This document shows positions 12,186 to 25,474 of a stretch of DNA of 64,000 nt, piece by piece. The notes beneath the pieces are model-generated. The model worked only from the letters and a program-made list of their open reading frames with translations, had not been told where the DNA came from and searched no databases. The translations under genes were made by a program, and so were the position numbers. The number at the start of each line of letters is the position of its first letter. Within the stretch, counting starts at the first letter, position 1. The stretch comes from Xiphophorus maculatus (Eukaryota > Chordata > Actinopteri > Cyprinodontiformes > Poeciliidae), in NCBI RefSeq assembly GCF_002775205.1, contig NC_036456.1, positions 12,365,463 through 12,429,462 of the forward strand. The letters run 5' to 3'.

Positions 12186-14629
12186 TTCCTCCAAGTGGTG
12201 GTCACTTTTCAGTTTATGTGTTAGCCGTGCTCGCTCGTGGCTTTAAGTAGCTTTTCAAAGAGATCAGTGCTTTTCTTCATAAACACCCTGACAGTTTTCC
12301 CCTGTTTTCCCCACTCACTTCTTCTCTCTTTCTCTGTCTCTGTGGCACTGTTCTGGTCATGTGATGTTCTACTCTTCATGGCGTCAGTGGCATCTGCAGC
12401 AGTTTCTTAAACATTTGGTGAAGTTCTTTGTACAAAATGAAAACAATAAAATCCCTTCAAATGTCATTGAAACACGATCCTTTCAGATGTTTGATTTTTC
12501 TTTTCTCCAGCTGTTAGTTTTGTGTCCTTCGACTCTATTTTTGTCAGTGGGTGTTTTGCAGCAGTTGGCCTGGGTACACAGATGTGTCCAGAAGGAGCTG
12601 GAGGCAGAGAGCAGATGAGGGCAGCTGCTTTTTCCAACCCGGCCGCAGCCTCCTTCTATTCAAACTGCGGTTTCCACCCAAAGTGTTCACCGCAGCCTAA
12701 AAAAGACAAAGGCACGTCCTCGTTCAGACAAACAATGTGGGAAAGTTGACTTCACTGCAACCCTTTATTACAGTGATGACAGTAATGATTTTTATTGTGT
12801 GTCGAACCAGTTATGAGAGGGTAGGTGTTAATAAATTAGCTGAAAGCTTTTCTAATTATAAACTTTCCTTCTGTACCAAATTTGCTTGTGCTTCTGATCT
12901 ATGGCCCAGTAGGTCTACATTTAAAAACTAATTCTTATTTGGGGCTGGCTATTTAGCATTCTTTCCTGCACTTTAATAATTTCATCCCCTGGTTTCTAAC
13001 AATGCGCAAAGGAATTTAATCCCCGTGATCAACCTTCACATATGCTGTGCTTTTCTTGGCTCGTCAGCTTTAGTCTAGACTTGTCCTTGCTGCTGCTGTC
13101 ATACAAAACAAAGCCACAGTCAAAATGCCAACTTTTCTAGAGTGAAAAGGCTATCAGACAGCATCTAACATGCTACATGCTGAACTGTTTATGTTGTGTT
13201 TTTTTTGGCCAGATGAGAAATGAACATTTTTATGCCTTTGCAGCTTTCACAAAGCAGCAAGTTATAAAAGGACTGCTCTCAAAAAACTAAAGTCAACATG
13301 CTAACTTTCCTAGCGTGAAAAGAGTAAAAAAAAAAAAAAAAAAATTAAGCTAACTAGCGTTAAAAGCTAAACATAGGTCTTGTAAAACAATATGTAAAAT
13401 GTTCAGTAGTAAGTGCACAACTATTCCCAAAGGTTAAATACAATTAACCTTTGAGAATAGCTCTCACTTAAACTGTGCTTTCATGTCCAGGCAAAAACAA
13501 CAGCCTAAAGTTGTTTTGGCAACTTTGTCACAGGTATCAAGCAAAAGTCAATGTTCTAACTTTTATCATCACAATGTGAACAAATAGAAGCTAACAATCA
13601 CTTTTTTCTTAGTCAAATTTCAACTGTGCTTTTGTGCCCACATACAGCTCTAAGCCAAGGTGAGTAGTAAACTTACATTTACTGAGTAACCTTTTGGAAA
13701 ACAAAAATATACCTTGAGCTTCTTCATGACACTTGAGTAATATATTGATGTAATGCTATTAGTAGATCTTACCCATATTATACTGTCATAGTGATAGTTT
13801 TAACAAATATGTAAAAAAACATATATATATATATTATATAAACACTACATCCTGCAGCTTTAAGATATTAACAGATATTCACTAGAACATGAGAGAGGTT
13901 GTGTGTGCAGAGTATTTCATTCATTCAGGTTTGGACTGACAGATGTTCAAATAAACGGTTATTTAATACAGCAGTGACAATTAAACCTTTGACATGTTTA
14001 CGTATCTGCCATATTTGAGTTCGAGTGGGCTTTTCTGGTGGTATTTTAACTTCAGATGTACTCACTTATTTCTGAACAGTGTGGTGTAGAATTTGTAAGC
14101 TAACATTTAGTCATGGCTAACATCAAAGTTAGCCATAAAAGTTAATTGGCTCTACACTCTGAAATCCAGCCCAGTAAAGTAGGTTAAAACGACTACTTTG
14201 ACAATGAATGTATGGTCTTGCAGGCTAGCTTAGTCCAGGGTTCTGATTAGTCTAACATTTTCAAAGTGATGGTTTCAGTACAAGAGATAAAAAGGCAGGA
14301 ACTTTATAGCAGCTGTAGTTGCTACCATATGGATGCAAAAGTTTAAATAGGCTGTGTTATAGAAATAGTTATCAAAATCATATCACCTCCATTGATGCTG
14401 ATTTAGTAAATACCAGTACTCTAAAATAAACATTTTGTGTTTATGAGTGTTATCTGACAGCAGAAACACTTAAGGACCCCAAAACCTAAAAGATCTTCAT
14501 TTAAGTCAGACATATTTAGCAACAAAGCCAGATGTTTTTCATTTAGCTTCCCATGGTTTGCCATAGAAAGTTGAACCACACAATTAAATTAAGAGTAAAG
14601 AATTTAATTGTTATTGAAAACATGACAAA

Positions 14630-14900
14630 ATAACAGTGGACCCCGGCATTCGCATGGTTTAGGGACCACAATAGCCTGTGATTAGCAAAAATCCACAAAT
14701 ATTTGAGGCTCCCCCTAAAAATTCTCATAACTGCCTATTTTAATACTTCAAACACCATGTAAACACGGTGTCATGATGTAAATCTTAGCTTTTCAGCATA
14801 CACACCCATTTTAAACAATTAGACTCTTAAATCTGTGGGTTGAGCCTGGTCATTGGCTATTTTGGTTCCAGTGTTACTGGAAAGGTCTGTAAAGACATGG
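14630..14900. mobile_element. Interspersed repeat copy A (non-coding)
   Basis: It begins CAGTGGACCC and includes AACTGCCTATTTTAATACTT. A closely related stretch occurs at about 32390-32790 (AGCTGCCTATTTTAATATTT), so this is a dispersed element. I recognise it as a common fish repeat but cannot name the family securely. Confidence 0.5.
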
Positions 14901-16359
14901 AAGGTTGAGTTTAGAGTGGAGAGGATTGATTAGTCTTAAGAGTATTGACCTCATTCGTGAGAGGGTACATTAAAGGTACTTTAGAGCAGAAATTATGAGT
15001 CAAGCCTTCTTGTTCAACATCAGAGCAATTACTTCACGATTGCTCTGCAGAAAGAATGGTCAAATATTCTTCTTGTTAAGGCAAACCAAAAATATACTCT
15101 TTAACTAAACTCTATGTAGGGTTTAGTTTTTTTTTTATTTGTTGGTCTATTTGAAAGTAGGTACCCTGAGCGAGTTTTCTAAATGCAGGCACTAACAAGA
15201 GTCCTGCTTATAGCTGGCTGTGCAGTGAAGTGGTTTTTATACATACAATCATGGCCATACGTTTGGCAGTGACACAAATGTTGGGGTTTGCAGCATTTTA
15301 AGTTCAAACTCTTGAGGAGAAAACAATTTTATACAGTAAGTTTTGACTTACTGTGTTGTCCATTTTTATTCATAACTCCTGTTATTTGTTTTTGCATGTT
15401 AGATCCGAACTTGTAATGTCAGATTTAGGTTCTCACATTTAGAGCCGTTTCCTAGCCAAAGAAATCAGCATTTCAATCTTCTGACCTTTTAGACTCTTTG
15501 TTTTCACTTTTGTCTTGTGATAGTGCTCCAACATGCAGAGAAATACATTGGTCATTACCAAACTGTTTTGTGGTTTGTTAAAGAGATTTCTGTTGGAGGA
15601 TGTTTTGATCTTGGGTAGAGATGTGGGTTAGCCCACACATGGATTGGATGAGGGTCCTTCAATGTTGGCACATTGCACTTATCGCAGTTCTCACTTCATT
15701 TGTTCTCTGGGCAGGATGGATGAAAACATTCTGGTCTAGCAATTCTGGACAATTGTGGCTATCCTCCGACAGAACCTCCTAATGTGAAGTCTTGATAGTT
15801 CAGAAAAAAAATTACTGAAGGTGTGCAAGGCCATTTTGAAAGAAGACATCAAGGGTCACCTTTGTCCCTCTCCTTCAAGTAACAAAATTGATCATCAGGT
15901 TCAAACAAGATTGTTTCACATCTTCACCTGTACTTACAATGCAACTAAAGTAAATTAGGCTACTGCAGCATCTGACTGAGATAGGGTCACTGAGGTCTCA
16001 TGTCCAGGTGGGAGAATATTTTGGGGGATCCTAAGACGATCTTGGATCACGGGGGCTCAAGGGGTTCTGGGTCTGCCCCACAGTTTTCTTCCAGTGTAGA
16101 TCATAAAACTTCCAAAGGGAAGATTCCAGGAAGCTTCTCCAAAAGATGCCTGCATCTTCTCAGTACACTCATTTTCATGCAAAGGAGCAGGAGCTCCACT
16201 CTGACATGCCCCCAGGTAACCAAGTTCCCAACCCTATCTCCAATGGCCAGCCCAGACATCCAACAAAAGAAGTTAATTTGTGCCACTTGACTTGCAAAAC
16301 ACATTTGCAAGCCACACAAGTAAATGGCTTACTTGTGTAATGCTTTGTCATGTCCACTT

Positions 16360-16530
16360 CACACTACATTCAGTCATTCACACACTGATGGTGACAAGCT
16401 ACTGGAGTCGAGGCTGCCATGCGCCGGGATCACCTGACTACCACATGTGTGGCGTGTGCAACTGGGGATGAGAACCTGCAACATTGTCGATTATGGGATG
16501 AACTGTCATCACTGTTGTCCCAGGATCAAT
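16360..16530. mobile_element. Probable retroelement 3' tail
   Basis: The text 'CATTCACACACTGATGGTGACAAGCTACTGGAGTCGAGGCTGCCATGCGC' resembles the 3' tail of fish LINE or SINE repeats. It is non-coding and decayed. Family assignment is from memory and uncertain. Confidence 0.35.
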
Positions 16531-16828
16531 GACACATCCTCGTTGTTTTACATTACTACAACTAGAGACATGACAAAAAGCAGGCACGCTGCATAGATAT
16601 CTGTAATTTGGATAAAATATGGGGGATGCTTGCTGTAGCAGGGACTCTGTCCATTTATATTTACCCTCTCTCCTTCATCAAACAACCTCCACTCAGCTTT
16701 CCTTTCATCATTGCCACCTCTTCCCTCCCTTTCCTAACCTCAGACTCTCTCCACGCCTATGCCTGACTTATCCCTCCTTCCTCCGTCCTCCTCCTCTGCC
16801 TTCTTTCCTACTCTTTGAGGACAGCAGG

Positions 16829-19800
16829 ATGGAGGACAGGGCATCGACTGTGTGTCTTCTTGTCCTGTCTTTGGCTTTAGGGTGGACTGAAGGGCAGAGC
16901 CAGACAAACGATACAGACTCAAGGTAAGAGTTCATATCTGTTGATACCATCCTCCTTTTTGTAGCTTGTTTTTTTTCCCCCAAAATGTTCACAAGTGTGC
17001 ACAAGTGGCAAGTCATTTTCAAGATCAGGACTGGGAGTCTGGCCCGATTCCTTTATTGGGATCAGTGGGAGTGCAGTGGAAATGGAAGTGTTTAGTGTTG
17101 GGAGCATGTAACTGACATCCTGTAAACTTGCACAAAAGAAAATGACACATGTTGAAAATTATGTAGTAATTAAACTGGGCACATTCACAGATGCCTCTGG
17201 ATCTGGTGGCTGCAACACGTTAGCAGAGTTCTTCATCTCTGGAGCTTAGTTTTATGTCGTTGTTTTTTAGAGCTCCAGTGAAACCTGGACTTCCACAAGC
17301 ACACAGGGTGTAAATTGAACATGAGTAACAAACAAATACCTGTGGGCTGCTGAGCTCCAGAGGGTCTGAAGGGAGGGACTTTAACCACTGGGATAGTACA
17401 GCCCACTGTGGTCAAACAGCACCACAGTGGACTCACAACACATTATAAAACAAGAGTGAAAATAGCAGAAATTTCTCAATCTTAACAAATATATATAGCA
17501 ATAGATTTTACAAGATGACAAACTGCTGGAGAAGTGGATGACTCCATCTGCGCACAGTGGGTGCAGCAAAATTAAAAGCTGGAGCTGGTCGAACTTTTGA
17601 TGTGTGTTTATCTGAGTGTGGAGTGGTGGGTGTCACCAGGCTCCATGTGTGAGGAGTCTGTTGCGTCGCAGATTGAAAGTGCCTATTTGCTGCAGAGAAG
17701 TGTGTCTCCTGTCAACTTTTTTTGTGGTGCAGTCTCCACACAGCACACATACAGTATACGTACGGTAAGGCTGCTGGCCTGGTTTGACCACGCGTCAAGT
17801 GAAAACACACCACTTCCACCTCCCTCTAGCCTCGAAGAACACAGGCTGCCACTGTTACATACACCAGGCGTATTTAGTGATGTGTGCATTCAAAATTTTG
17901 CCTCCAAACTTTTCAGTACAGCTGATCAGGGAAGATGCATTTCATGGAGTCCACTGTGAAATTTCTCTTTTTTTCAGGACTATGTTCCCCTGCGGAGGTC
18001 ACCTGGTCACTGACTCTGGCATAGTGGCCAGTGAAGGGTTCCCCAGTTTCTACAAACCCAATAGTAAATGCACCTGGTACATCACTGTGAGTGAATTGCT
18101 TTTAATGTTTCTATGTCAAATTTCTTATTATGCTTGATGCTCTGTTTCTCATCAAGGATATATTCAAAATTCTTTGAAAAGGTATTTAATGTAAGCAGAG
18201 TAGGAGTGACCATTTTCTGTCCTTGAAGACTAGTTGCTGATTGGAGTAATCTTCAAGCCCCTAAAATCTCTAACACCACACCATTCTGAAGACTCAAGAA
18301 AATAATGGACACTGGAGACATAAAGAAGAAAGATGTCTAAAGATTGTTGAAAAGTCAAAGTTCTAAAGTCTTGGGGAGATGTCAGGTCTCTGAGGACTCC
18401 AGGAGGTGTAGGGATGCTAAAGATTCAATAGCAGATGCTGAAGATGTTGACGACTCTGAAAGCGAAGACTGGGAGTGGAGGAGGACACAGTGGAGGGACA
18501 TCTCTGATCTCTTCTGGGGTTATACGGAGTTGCAAGGGGTTTAGAGGCGACCAAGACGGCTGCTCTGATAGTAATCTTTGAAGAGGATGGATGTAAACTC
18601 TTTTTGGATGACATAAAATAAGAAGTTGTGACAATGATGGTGATGTACAGTAGATGATGACTGAGGACAAGGATGCTCTGGAGATAGAGAGACAAAGACC
18701 CTGCAGGTAAAGTGAAGACTCAGCATGCAATAATGTAGTTGAGGATGTTTCAGGTGACAGGACAGATAAAGATCCTCCAGGTGATGGTGCAGATGGAAGT
18801 GATGCTGTTCCCTCACATTCAAACTTTGACGGGCTTTATTTCAATATCTTAGGTCTTCTTGATAGTAGCATATTGTAACTAATAACCAAACAGGCTTGAT
18901 AACATTTCTGATACATCATAACAGTGAAGAATACCTCTGGGAACGATTGGACATTGTTTCCTCTTTCTCATGTGCTTCCAGTACTCTCAGGGATATTTAA
19001 CTTGTTTGGACCTGCAGTCTGTCCCGGGTGTGGACACCCACTGCAACCAGAATTTCTCCAACACCCTCAATATGTTATTGGCTCATGGAACCAGAAACGG
19101 CTGTCAGTCATTGCGGTCTTAATGTTGCACATCCTGGTATTTTGTATTCCATAACAAAAATGTGTGTTTTCCTACCACTTAAAACCAGCATGAAGTATGA
19201 TGTCAAATATATAAATGTACTCGAGCATGTAATAAAACTCTTATTTTCGACCTCTCCTAACACACCAGGTCCCAGAGAGTCATGTGGTCATGCTGTCTTT
19301 CCGCCTCTTCGACATGGAAGCTGACCCCACCTGTCGCTACGACTACCTGGATGTCTACAACGGTCACACGCGCCTGGTGCAAAAGCTGGGCCGTTTCTGT
19401 GGGACATTCAGGCCAGGCGCACTCCTCTCCACCTCCAACACCATGATGCTGGAGATGGTGTCTGACGACGCCACTGGAGGGAGAGGATTTCTCGCTTCCT
19501 TCAATGCAGGGAAGCCACATATGGAAGGTTTGGGCGTCTTAGTTTTCAACTGCTCAACTTTAACAGTTGGAAATTTTTGCCGTTTTATTTGTAATGTGCA
19601 AAATTATAATTTGTCTAAAATGTCATCATCTTGAAGGAGCAAAGCCACCACCCCATCAAATCACAATGTGTGCATGCATTTAGCTTGGACTAGAGCATTT
19701 CCTGTTTTGACTTCACAGAGGACCAGTTCTGTGGAGGCCGTCTCACCAAACCACAGGGTTCTGTGAAGACGCCCAACTGGCCCAACTCGAATTACCCAGC

Positions 19801-22800
19801 AGGTATCAGCTGCTCCTGGCACATCACCGTCGAGCCGAGCAATGTAAGCTGACCATTATACACTAACTAATTATGGTAATGTAACTAACTTGCCTCTTAA
19901 CTTTGAAGGATTTTTCTTTTTTTTTTACCTTGTTTACAAATGGCAGTGCCCCCTGGTGTTCTCTGTGTTATCCAGCAGAAAAGCAATTTTAAAAAATGGA
20001 CAGATCGAGTCATCTTTGAACGATCAAATGTCCTCATGAACCCCATCGAGACCACAAGGTGGTCATGTTTGCTGTTGATTGGGTGAAACTTAAATCAAGA
20101 TGAATAAAAATAGTGGAGTTTTGTTTCATTGGGACAACTTCTCCAAAATTATGCAGGTGTTTAATTTTATGTTTTAATCCAACAATCCTTTGAAGGCGTT
20201 TTGAAACACTTGATGTTTCAATTTGTTTAAAGTGGTTTTTATGACTCTTCAGTTACATTGTGCTCTTCCTTGACAGTCCCTAAGATAAAGAAAATATTTT
20301 TAAAGCAAAGAGAAGACCAAGAATTCGAAGGTTGCCAGTATATTTTCTTTCTGTCACTGAAAAAACATCTATGATTTAACTATGCCTTTATAAGACTTGT
20401 TGATGACAGTGAGTACAGGGAATCTGCTGCAGTTCTATGGTGCAATGAACTAATGTTACAAGTATGTGTTTACAATTATAAAGTAGAATAACTGATTTGT
20501 TGTGGGTAACAAATCATGAGTGTAATTTTCTACAGTTAGGTTTGCTGACTCAGATACAAAAATTGGTCATAATTGCAATAAACTCTCCTGTAGAGTGTTG
20601 ATACATTTTCCCCTCAACTGTACAGTCAATGTGGCAGTATTTCTGAAGCTTTCCTTCATTTTAAACACTACAGGGAACCCAATTAAGCTCATCTTGTTAG
20701 CAACAAGTGTGCAGAAAATGGCTCACTGTTAAAATAAAAGAAAATAACATCCACTAGAGTGATATCATGACAGATGTTAAAGAAATTGTAGACAGCCATA
20801 TCATGCTAGGTGGTCCTGCCAGCTAACTCACAAAAATCCACAGAGATATTAAAGTCTTGAATTGAAATTTGTTTTAAATAAGACCTTGTAAAAGGATTAA
20901 TGCCCCTTGAACGTTATGGTGATCTTAAAGTAGGGTTACGTTATTAAATAATGTTCCAAGCAGAACTTTTGTTTGCAACATGGCAAAAGCGTTGTATGGA
21001 AACACAACAAACATTTGGAAAAAAAAAAAAAGCTCTGCTCTGAGACTAAAATGAGGGATTTTGTTCCATATACTAACTGATAGGTTTTGGAGGTCCTTAA
21101 ACACACCATCTCCACTGTCAGATATGGGTTGCCAGCGTCATGCTTCTCTTGAGTGGGCACAGGAAAGCTGGTGAGAGTTAATCAGACATGGAGCTAAATG
21201 GACAAAAGGCAGGCCTATTGTGGAATATAACCTAAGGCTGAATGTCCCAGTCAAAGTCCTAAATCAATTTGAAAATCAGTGGTAAGACTTGAAACTGTGT
21301 GTTCACAGATGCTCTACCTCTAATCTGACTGAGCTTGAGTTGTTTTGCATAGAAGAATGGACAAAATGTACTTTTCTGTGGATGTTTCTACTTCAAATAT
21401 GTACACTGCTGCTACAGAGTTCAGTGACACAGATCCACTGTAAAATGTCTAAGACCAGGGTGCTCAAGTCCAGTCCTCGAGAGCTACCATCCTGCAACTT
21501 TCAGATGCTTCCCTGGTCCAACAGACCTGAGGCAAATGAATGGCTCGTTAGCAGGTCTGTTCAGAGCTGATCCTGATCCGTTGGAGTACGGACGCATCTA
21601 AACGTTGCAGGACGGTAGCTCTCGAGGGCTGGACTTGAGCACCCCTGGTCTAAGACCTAATGCACCTAAAAGGTTCATTTTAAGCATTGAAATTGTTCAG
21701 TGACAATTTTTTAATCTCATGCAGCAACTTAAATGTTAGTTGGACTTTACATGCAGCTGGATATGCTGTGCGAAGTGGGCTGTTGTTGCAAGAGAAAGTT
21801 TAAAGAAATGAGTAAACTGGCCCATCAATCGGAAACATACAGTAGTTACTAATTGACATTGACTAACATGGATGTGTTTGTGAAACATGGGAATGAGAAA
21901 AGTGTGACAGTGGCTCTGGTAATGAAGGTTAAATGAAAGAGTTCATTGAGTTCCTGCAGGTGTGTTCATGCGAGCCAAGAGATTGACCTAAAGGAAATGG
22001 GGGAGGGGGTAACCAAGGGCGACAGAAAGAGCTAAAAGCCCCTCTGTATTTCCCTTCTCCTCCAAGTCCACCTCTCTGTGGCTGTACTGTACTCATTTCA
22101 TGAAAACCAGGAAGGAATAAACATTCCTGAGTCATTCCCTGTCATAAAGTTTGGGAAGTTTTAGTTTGTGTTGCCATCTGTCTTCCAGGTGATTGAAGTG
22201 AAGTTTGAGAAGCTGGACTTGGAGTCTGATTTGTACTGTCGCTACGACTATGTGGCATTGTTTAATGGAGGAGAGACCGATGACTCGAGGAGGATTGGGA
22301 AATTCTGCGGAGATAGAGCGCCGGCGTGAGAATTTTGCTAAGAAATTACTTTTAAAATTAACAAATTTCAACTAATGCATTTTTGAGGTTTCAATGACAT
22401 TTTCTCAACCTTTATGTAGAACTATAGTGACAAATGGCAACGAGCTCCTTGTCCAGTTTGTGTCGGATCTCAGTGTGACCTCAGATGGGTTCATGGCACA
22501 TTACTCCAGTGTGCCCCCTGAGTCCCGCACACCCACAGCTGGAGGTGACTTCATCTACAGACTTCAGCCAACTTCCAGGCCGCAGAAACCAACCTCAAAG
22601 CCAAGGAAACCCGCCAAACAAACACCTAAACTGACCACCAAACCCGCTTTAAGATCAACTCCTAAACCATCTGTAAAGCCAAAACCTAAACCAACGAAAA
22701 AGCCTTTGATAAAACCAATTAAACCCATTTTGAAACCTTCTCTCAAAACAACACCAAGACCAACGACTAGACCTGTCCAACCAACTACTAAACCTGTCCA

Positions 22801-25257
22801 ACCAACTACTAAACCTATCATACCAACATCTAAACCAACTACAAAACCACCTGTTAAACCACGACCTGGCATCCGTCTTAAACCAACACCCAAACCCCCC
22901 AAAAAACCGTTTTCAAGGACTCCTCTGGTAAAGAAACCCCCATTCCGCAAACCTACTCCCAAGCCTGCAGTCAAGTCAACTTCTAAACCAAAACCAGTGA
23001 AACCTACACCTAAGTTGCCCGTAAGAAAACCCACAGCTAAACCTGGGGATAAAAATTCACTTAAAACCAAAATAGTTAAGCCAACACTCAAGCCTAGAAT
23101 CCTGGCCAAACCCTCACGGAAACCTTGGGTGAAACCTAAGCCCACCATGAAACCTCGAGTCAAACCTATGAAGCCAACCCCAAAGATTGGATTGAAACCA
23201 ACAGTGAAGCCAAAGATAAAGCCCAAAACAACAACAGCTAAACCAGAACTGAGCAGGACTGTGACCAAAAAGCCTGCTGTCAATATGACAGGTGAGTGAA
23301 ATGGAGCTGTACTTTGTACCTGTATCAGTAAGAATGCTACTTGATGTATTTCTTGTTTGAATGTGTGTTTGTGTGAACATTTCCTGCAGCTTCACCTCTC
23401 AACCCACTGTGTACTCAACCCTGCGCGAGGATAGGGACTCTCCATTCCAACTTCTGCCCACATGACTTTGGTGAGGAGTAACTCAAGCTCCTTCGTAAAA
23501 CATCTTTTGTCTACTGGCTTAAATAAACATTAGGACACCCTTTAAATTACCAGGTTCTTCACTAAGACATATTGATGTGTAACCTCTTTTATATCTATGG
23601 ACATTTTATTTAATTGTACTTTAAAAATTAAACTTGTAAGGCTCATTCAACAAAATCCATCTACAGAAATGTGTTTTCTACCAGGGAAAATAACGAGGAC
23701 ACTCTTCGCTCTTAAAGCTAGTAACATCACCAAGAAAAAAGACCTCTAGGAATCCAGACTGTTCAAAAAAATTACACAAAAGATAGACTTTTTAGAAGCC
23801 AACACTAAAGAAATCAGAGATGGTATGGAAGATTTTACTTCATTCTGTACCTCTCAAAAAAAAAAATCTCCTCTGTAAAAAATTGATTATAGGTTATAAG
23901 TTACCATTTTATAACCTAGAAATGGAAATAAACATCCTAATTCAGAAAGGTTATTGCTTAGCAACCACATCTGTCTACTTTAAAGTCTTAGCCATTTTTA
24001 TTTTTCCTCTAACACTTTGTTCACCCGTCCAGTGATTACAGGGAAGGTGACTTCTCTGAGTCCTGATCCAAGTGGCTCGGCAACTTTGGAAGTGTTTCTG
24101 ATCAAAGCCTATAAGGCAGGGAGCCTCAAGATCAACAAATCAGGACCCATCAAGTCAATCACGCTGAACTCCGCCTGCAAGAAATGCCCGGGGATTATCA
24201 AAGGTACAACACAGAGCTATGCATTCACCATCTTTTCTTTGTATCTGTATTTCATACGACATAAGAGGAGCTGTTGTTTGGTTAAAAAGTGGCGAGCATT
24301 GTTAGATGTTTTTGCTAAATGGCGATGATTTAGTCTTTTTACAGCATCTTGTGTCCCAAAACCACATTAAACCAAGGTTTGCTTTTAAGTCTCAAATATC
24401 ATTAAGTTAAAGTGTTTACCTGATAATAGTCAATAAAGTGAGAAAAATAGTGAATCAATTTATTGACATGTTTTCAGTATAGGGCCAGAAAAGAATTATT
24501 CAGGAAGTTCAATGAGTTTCTGACAAGTCATTAGTTGAAGTCTCTGGTAAGATGTGTGTCCTATTTATTCAAACTGAGGTTGTTCAGCAAAGTAAGATAT
24601 TTAATCTTAATGCCTACTCCAACAAACCCCAGTTCAATAATCTAAACTTTCCTTGTAAAATCTTTTAAATGTAAAAAAAAAAGAAAAAAAAGCATTGGGA
24701 TTGCTGCATTGTTCGGGGTATTTCCCAGGTCTTCATAAAGGCTGGAATAATGTCAGTCTTTACAGACTTTTTCAAGTTTTACAGAAGCAAGTGTAAACGA
24801 GATTTGAATATAAAAAATATGCAATTTTGGACTAAATAAATGCTAAAGGGTGTCAAAACAGAGTAAGAAAATGGGAATCATGTCAGCAAAGTACACAAAT
24901 CACAAGTGTGATCATTTGCTTCTTGAATGTTGCCTCCTTCTGTTCCGTGTACCTTTAAATCAGCAAGACATCATAAAAAGAAAGAGAACAAAAATAAATT
25001 CTTGAGCCGTTTCTAAAATATACGGTCCATAATTTAGCCAACTACGCCCTATGTTTTGGTGTAAAAAGCCCAGAAATTTCGTCACAGTTGCAAATTTTTT
25101 TGTCTTGGTTTTTTTCTGCCCTTCAGGTCGGAACTACGTGCTGATGGGGACGGTTGACGCCCAGGGCAACGGCCAGCTGAGCCCGTCCAACTTCGCTCTG
25201 ATTTATCAACCTGCGCATGCCAAGTCGCTGGAAATCCTTTCCCGCAAATCGTGCTAA
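16829..25257 (+). CDS. pcolce: Procollagen C-endopeptidase enhancer (PCOLCE)
   Basis: This secreted matrix protein binds the C-propeptide of fibrillar procollagens and speeds BMP1/tolloid cleavage. Exons: 16829-16923, 17978-18086, 19269-19527, 19719-19843, 22189-22325, 22420-23291, 23390-23470, 24033-24203, 25127-25257. They total 1980 nt, 659 residues, all in phase. A signal peptide covers residues 1 to about 23 ([15 protein letters not shown]). CUB1 starts near residue 35 ([24 protein letters not shown]). CUB2 spans about 157-270 ([39 protein letters not shown]). An NTR domain covers about 541-659 ([20 protein letters not shown], final RKSC). The CUB calcium-site acidic and aromatic residues are present. 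The linker between CUB2 and NTR is about 265 residues, Lys/Pro/Thr-rich, against roughly 40-50 in mammalian PCOLCE. Order and motifs fit PCOLCE better than PCOLCE2; the fish a/b paralogue is unresolved. Confidence 0.93.
20930..21440. mobile_element. Tc1-like relic in pcolce intron
   Basis: The string CAGTCAAAGTCCTAAATCAA...GAAAATCAGTGGTAAGACTTGAA matches the Tc1 transposase segment encoding QSPDLNPIENLWxDLK, which holds the last acidic residue of the catalytic triad. It is broken by stops. It lies in the 2.3-kb intron 19844-22188. Confidence 0.5.
21456..21647. mobile_element. 192-bp hAT-type MITE with target duplication
   Basis: The ends are long inverted repeats (about 55 bp, few mismatches) starting CAGGGTGCTCAAGTCCAG and ending CTGGACTTGAGCACCCCTG. 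It is flanked on both sides by GTCTAAGAC (21447-21455 and 21648-21656). This is the 8-9 bp duplication expected of hAT insertion. There is no coding capacity. It sits inside a pcolce intron beside an older Tc1 relic. Confidence 0.8.
22560..23290 (+). repeat. Degenerate Lys-Pro-Thr coding repeat in pcolce exon 6
   Basis: The exon repeats short ACNAAACC/CCAACNACT-type units that encode KPT, TKP and PKP. The clearest direct repeat is two copies of the heptapeptide VQPTTKP near 22775-22817. Only one Asp and one Glu occur across about 240 residues, so the segment is strongly basic. Confidence 0.85.
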
Positions 25258-25468
25258 TGTCACCGTCTCAGCCACCAGTCAGATCCACAGCAGAGAAATA
25301 CATCTTGCAAAGATTGGCAGAAGTTTTAATAACATCCTCCAAAGCTTTAACTTATGTCTACTAATGGAAGGCTGTCACGTTTTAAATATTCACCGTTATT
25401 TCATCTTGTATTTTGTATGTAAATTATGTATTAATGAAATTAATTAATTTCTATGTTAAGGGATACAA

Positions 25469-25474
25469 AATAAA
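25469..25474 (+). terminator. pcolce: pcolce poly(A) signal
   Basis: AATAAA lies 212 bases after the stop codon. A second copy is at 25549-25554. Confidence 0.6.

Larger units (their letters stand above)
12186..16828. other. Intergenic region between per1 and pcolce
   Basis: No exon is supported here. It contains A/T tracts (13325-13344), a repeat at about 14630-14900 shared with 32390-32790, and a decayed element tail near 16360-16530. The last 200 bases before 16829 are C/T-rich and may be promoter or 5' UTR of the next gene. Confidence 0.6.

Noticed and set aside
12361-12931. Short frames after the per1 3' UTR
   Set aside because: None resembles a known family or has convincing splice partners.
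22564-23283. 239-residue open frame on the - strand rich in Gly/Leu/Val
   Set aside because: It is the antisense shadow of the Lys/Pro/Thr linker exon; codon periodicity of the repeat keeps it open. No domain or start context.
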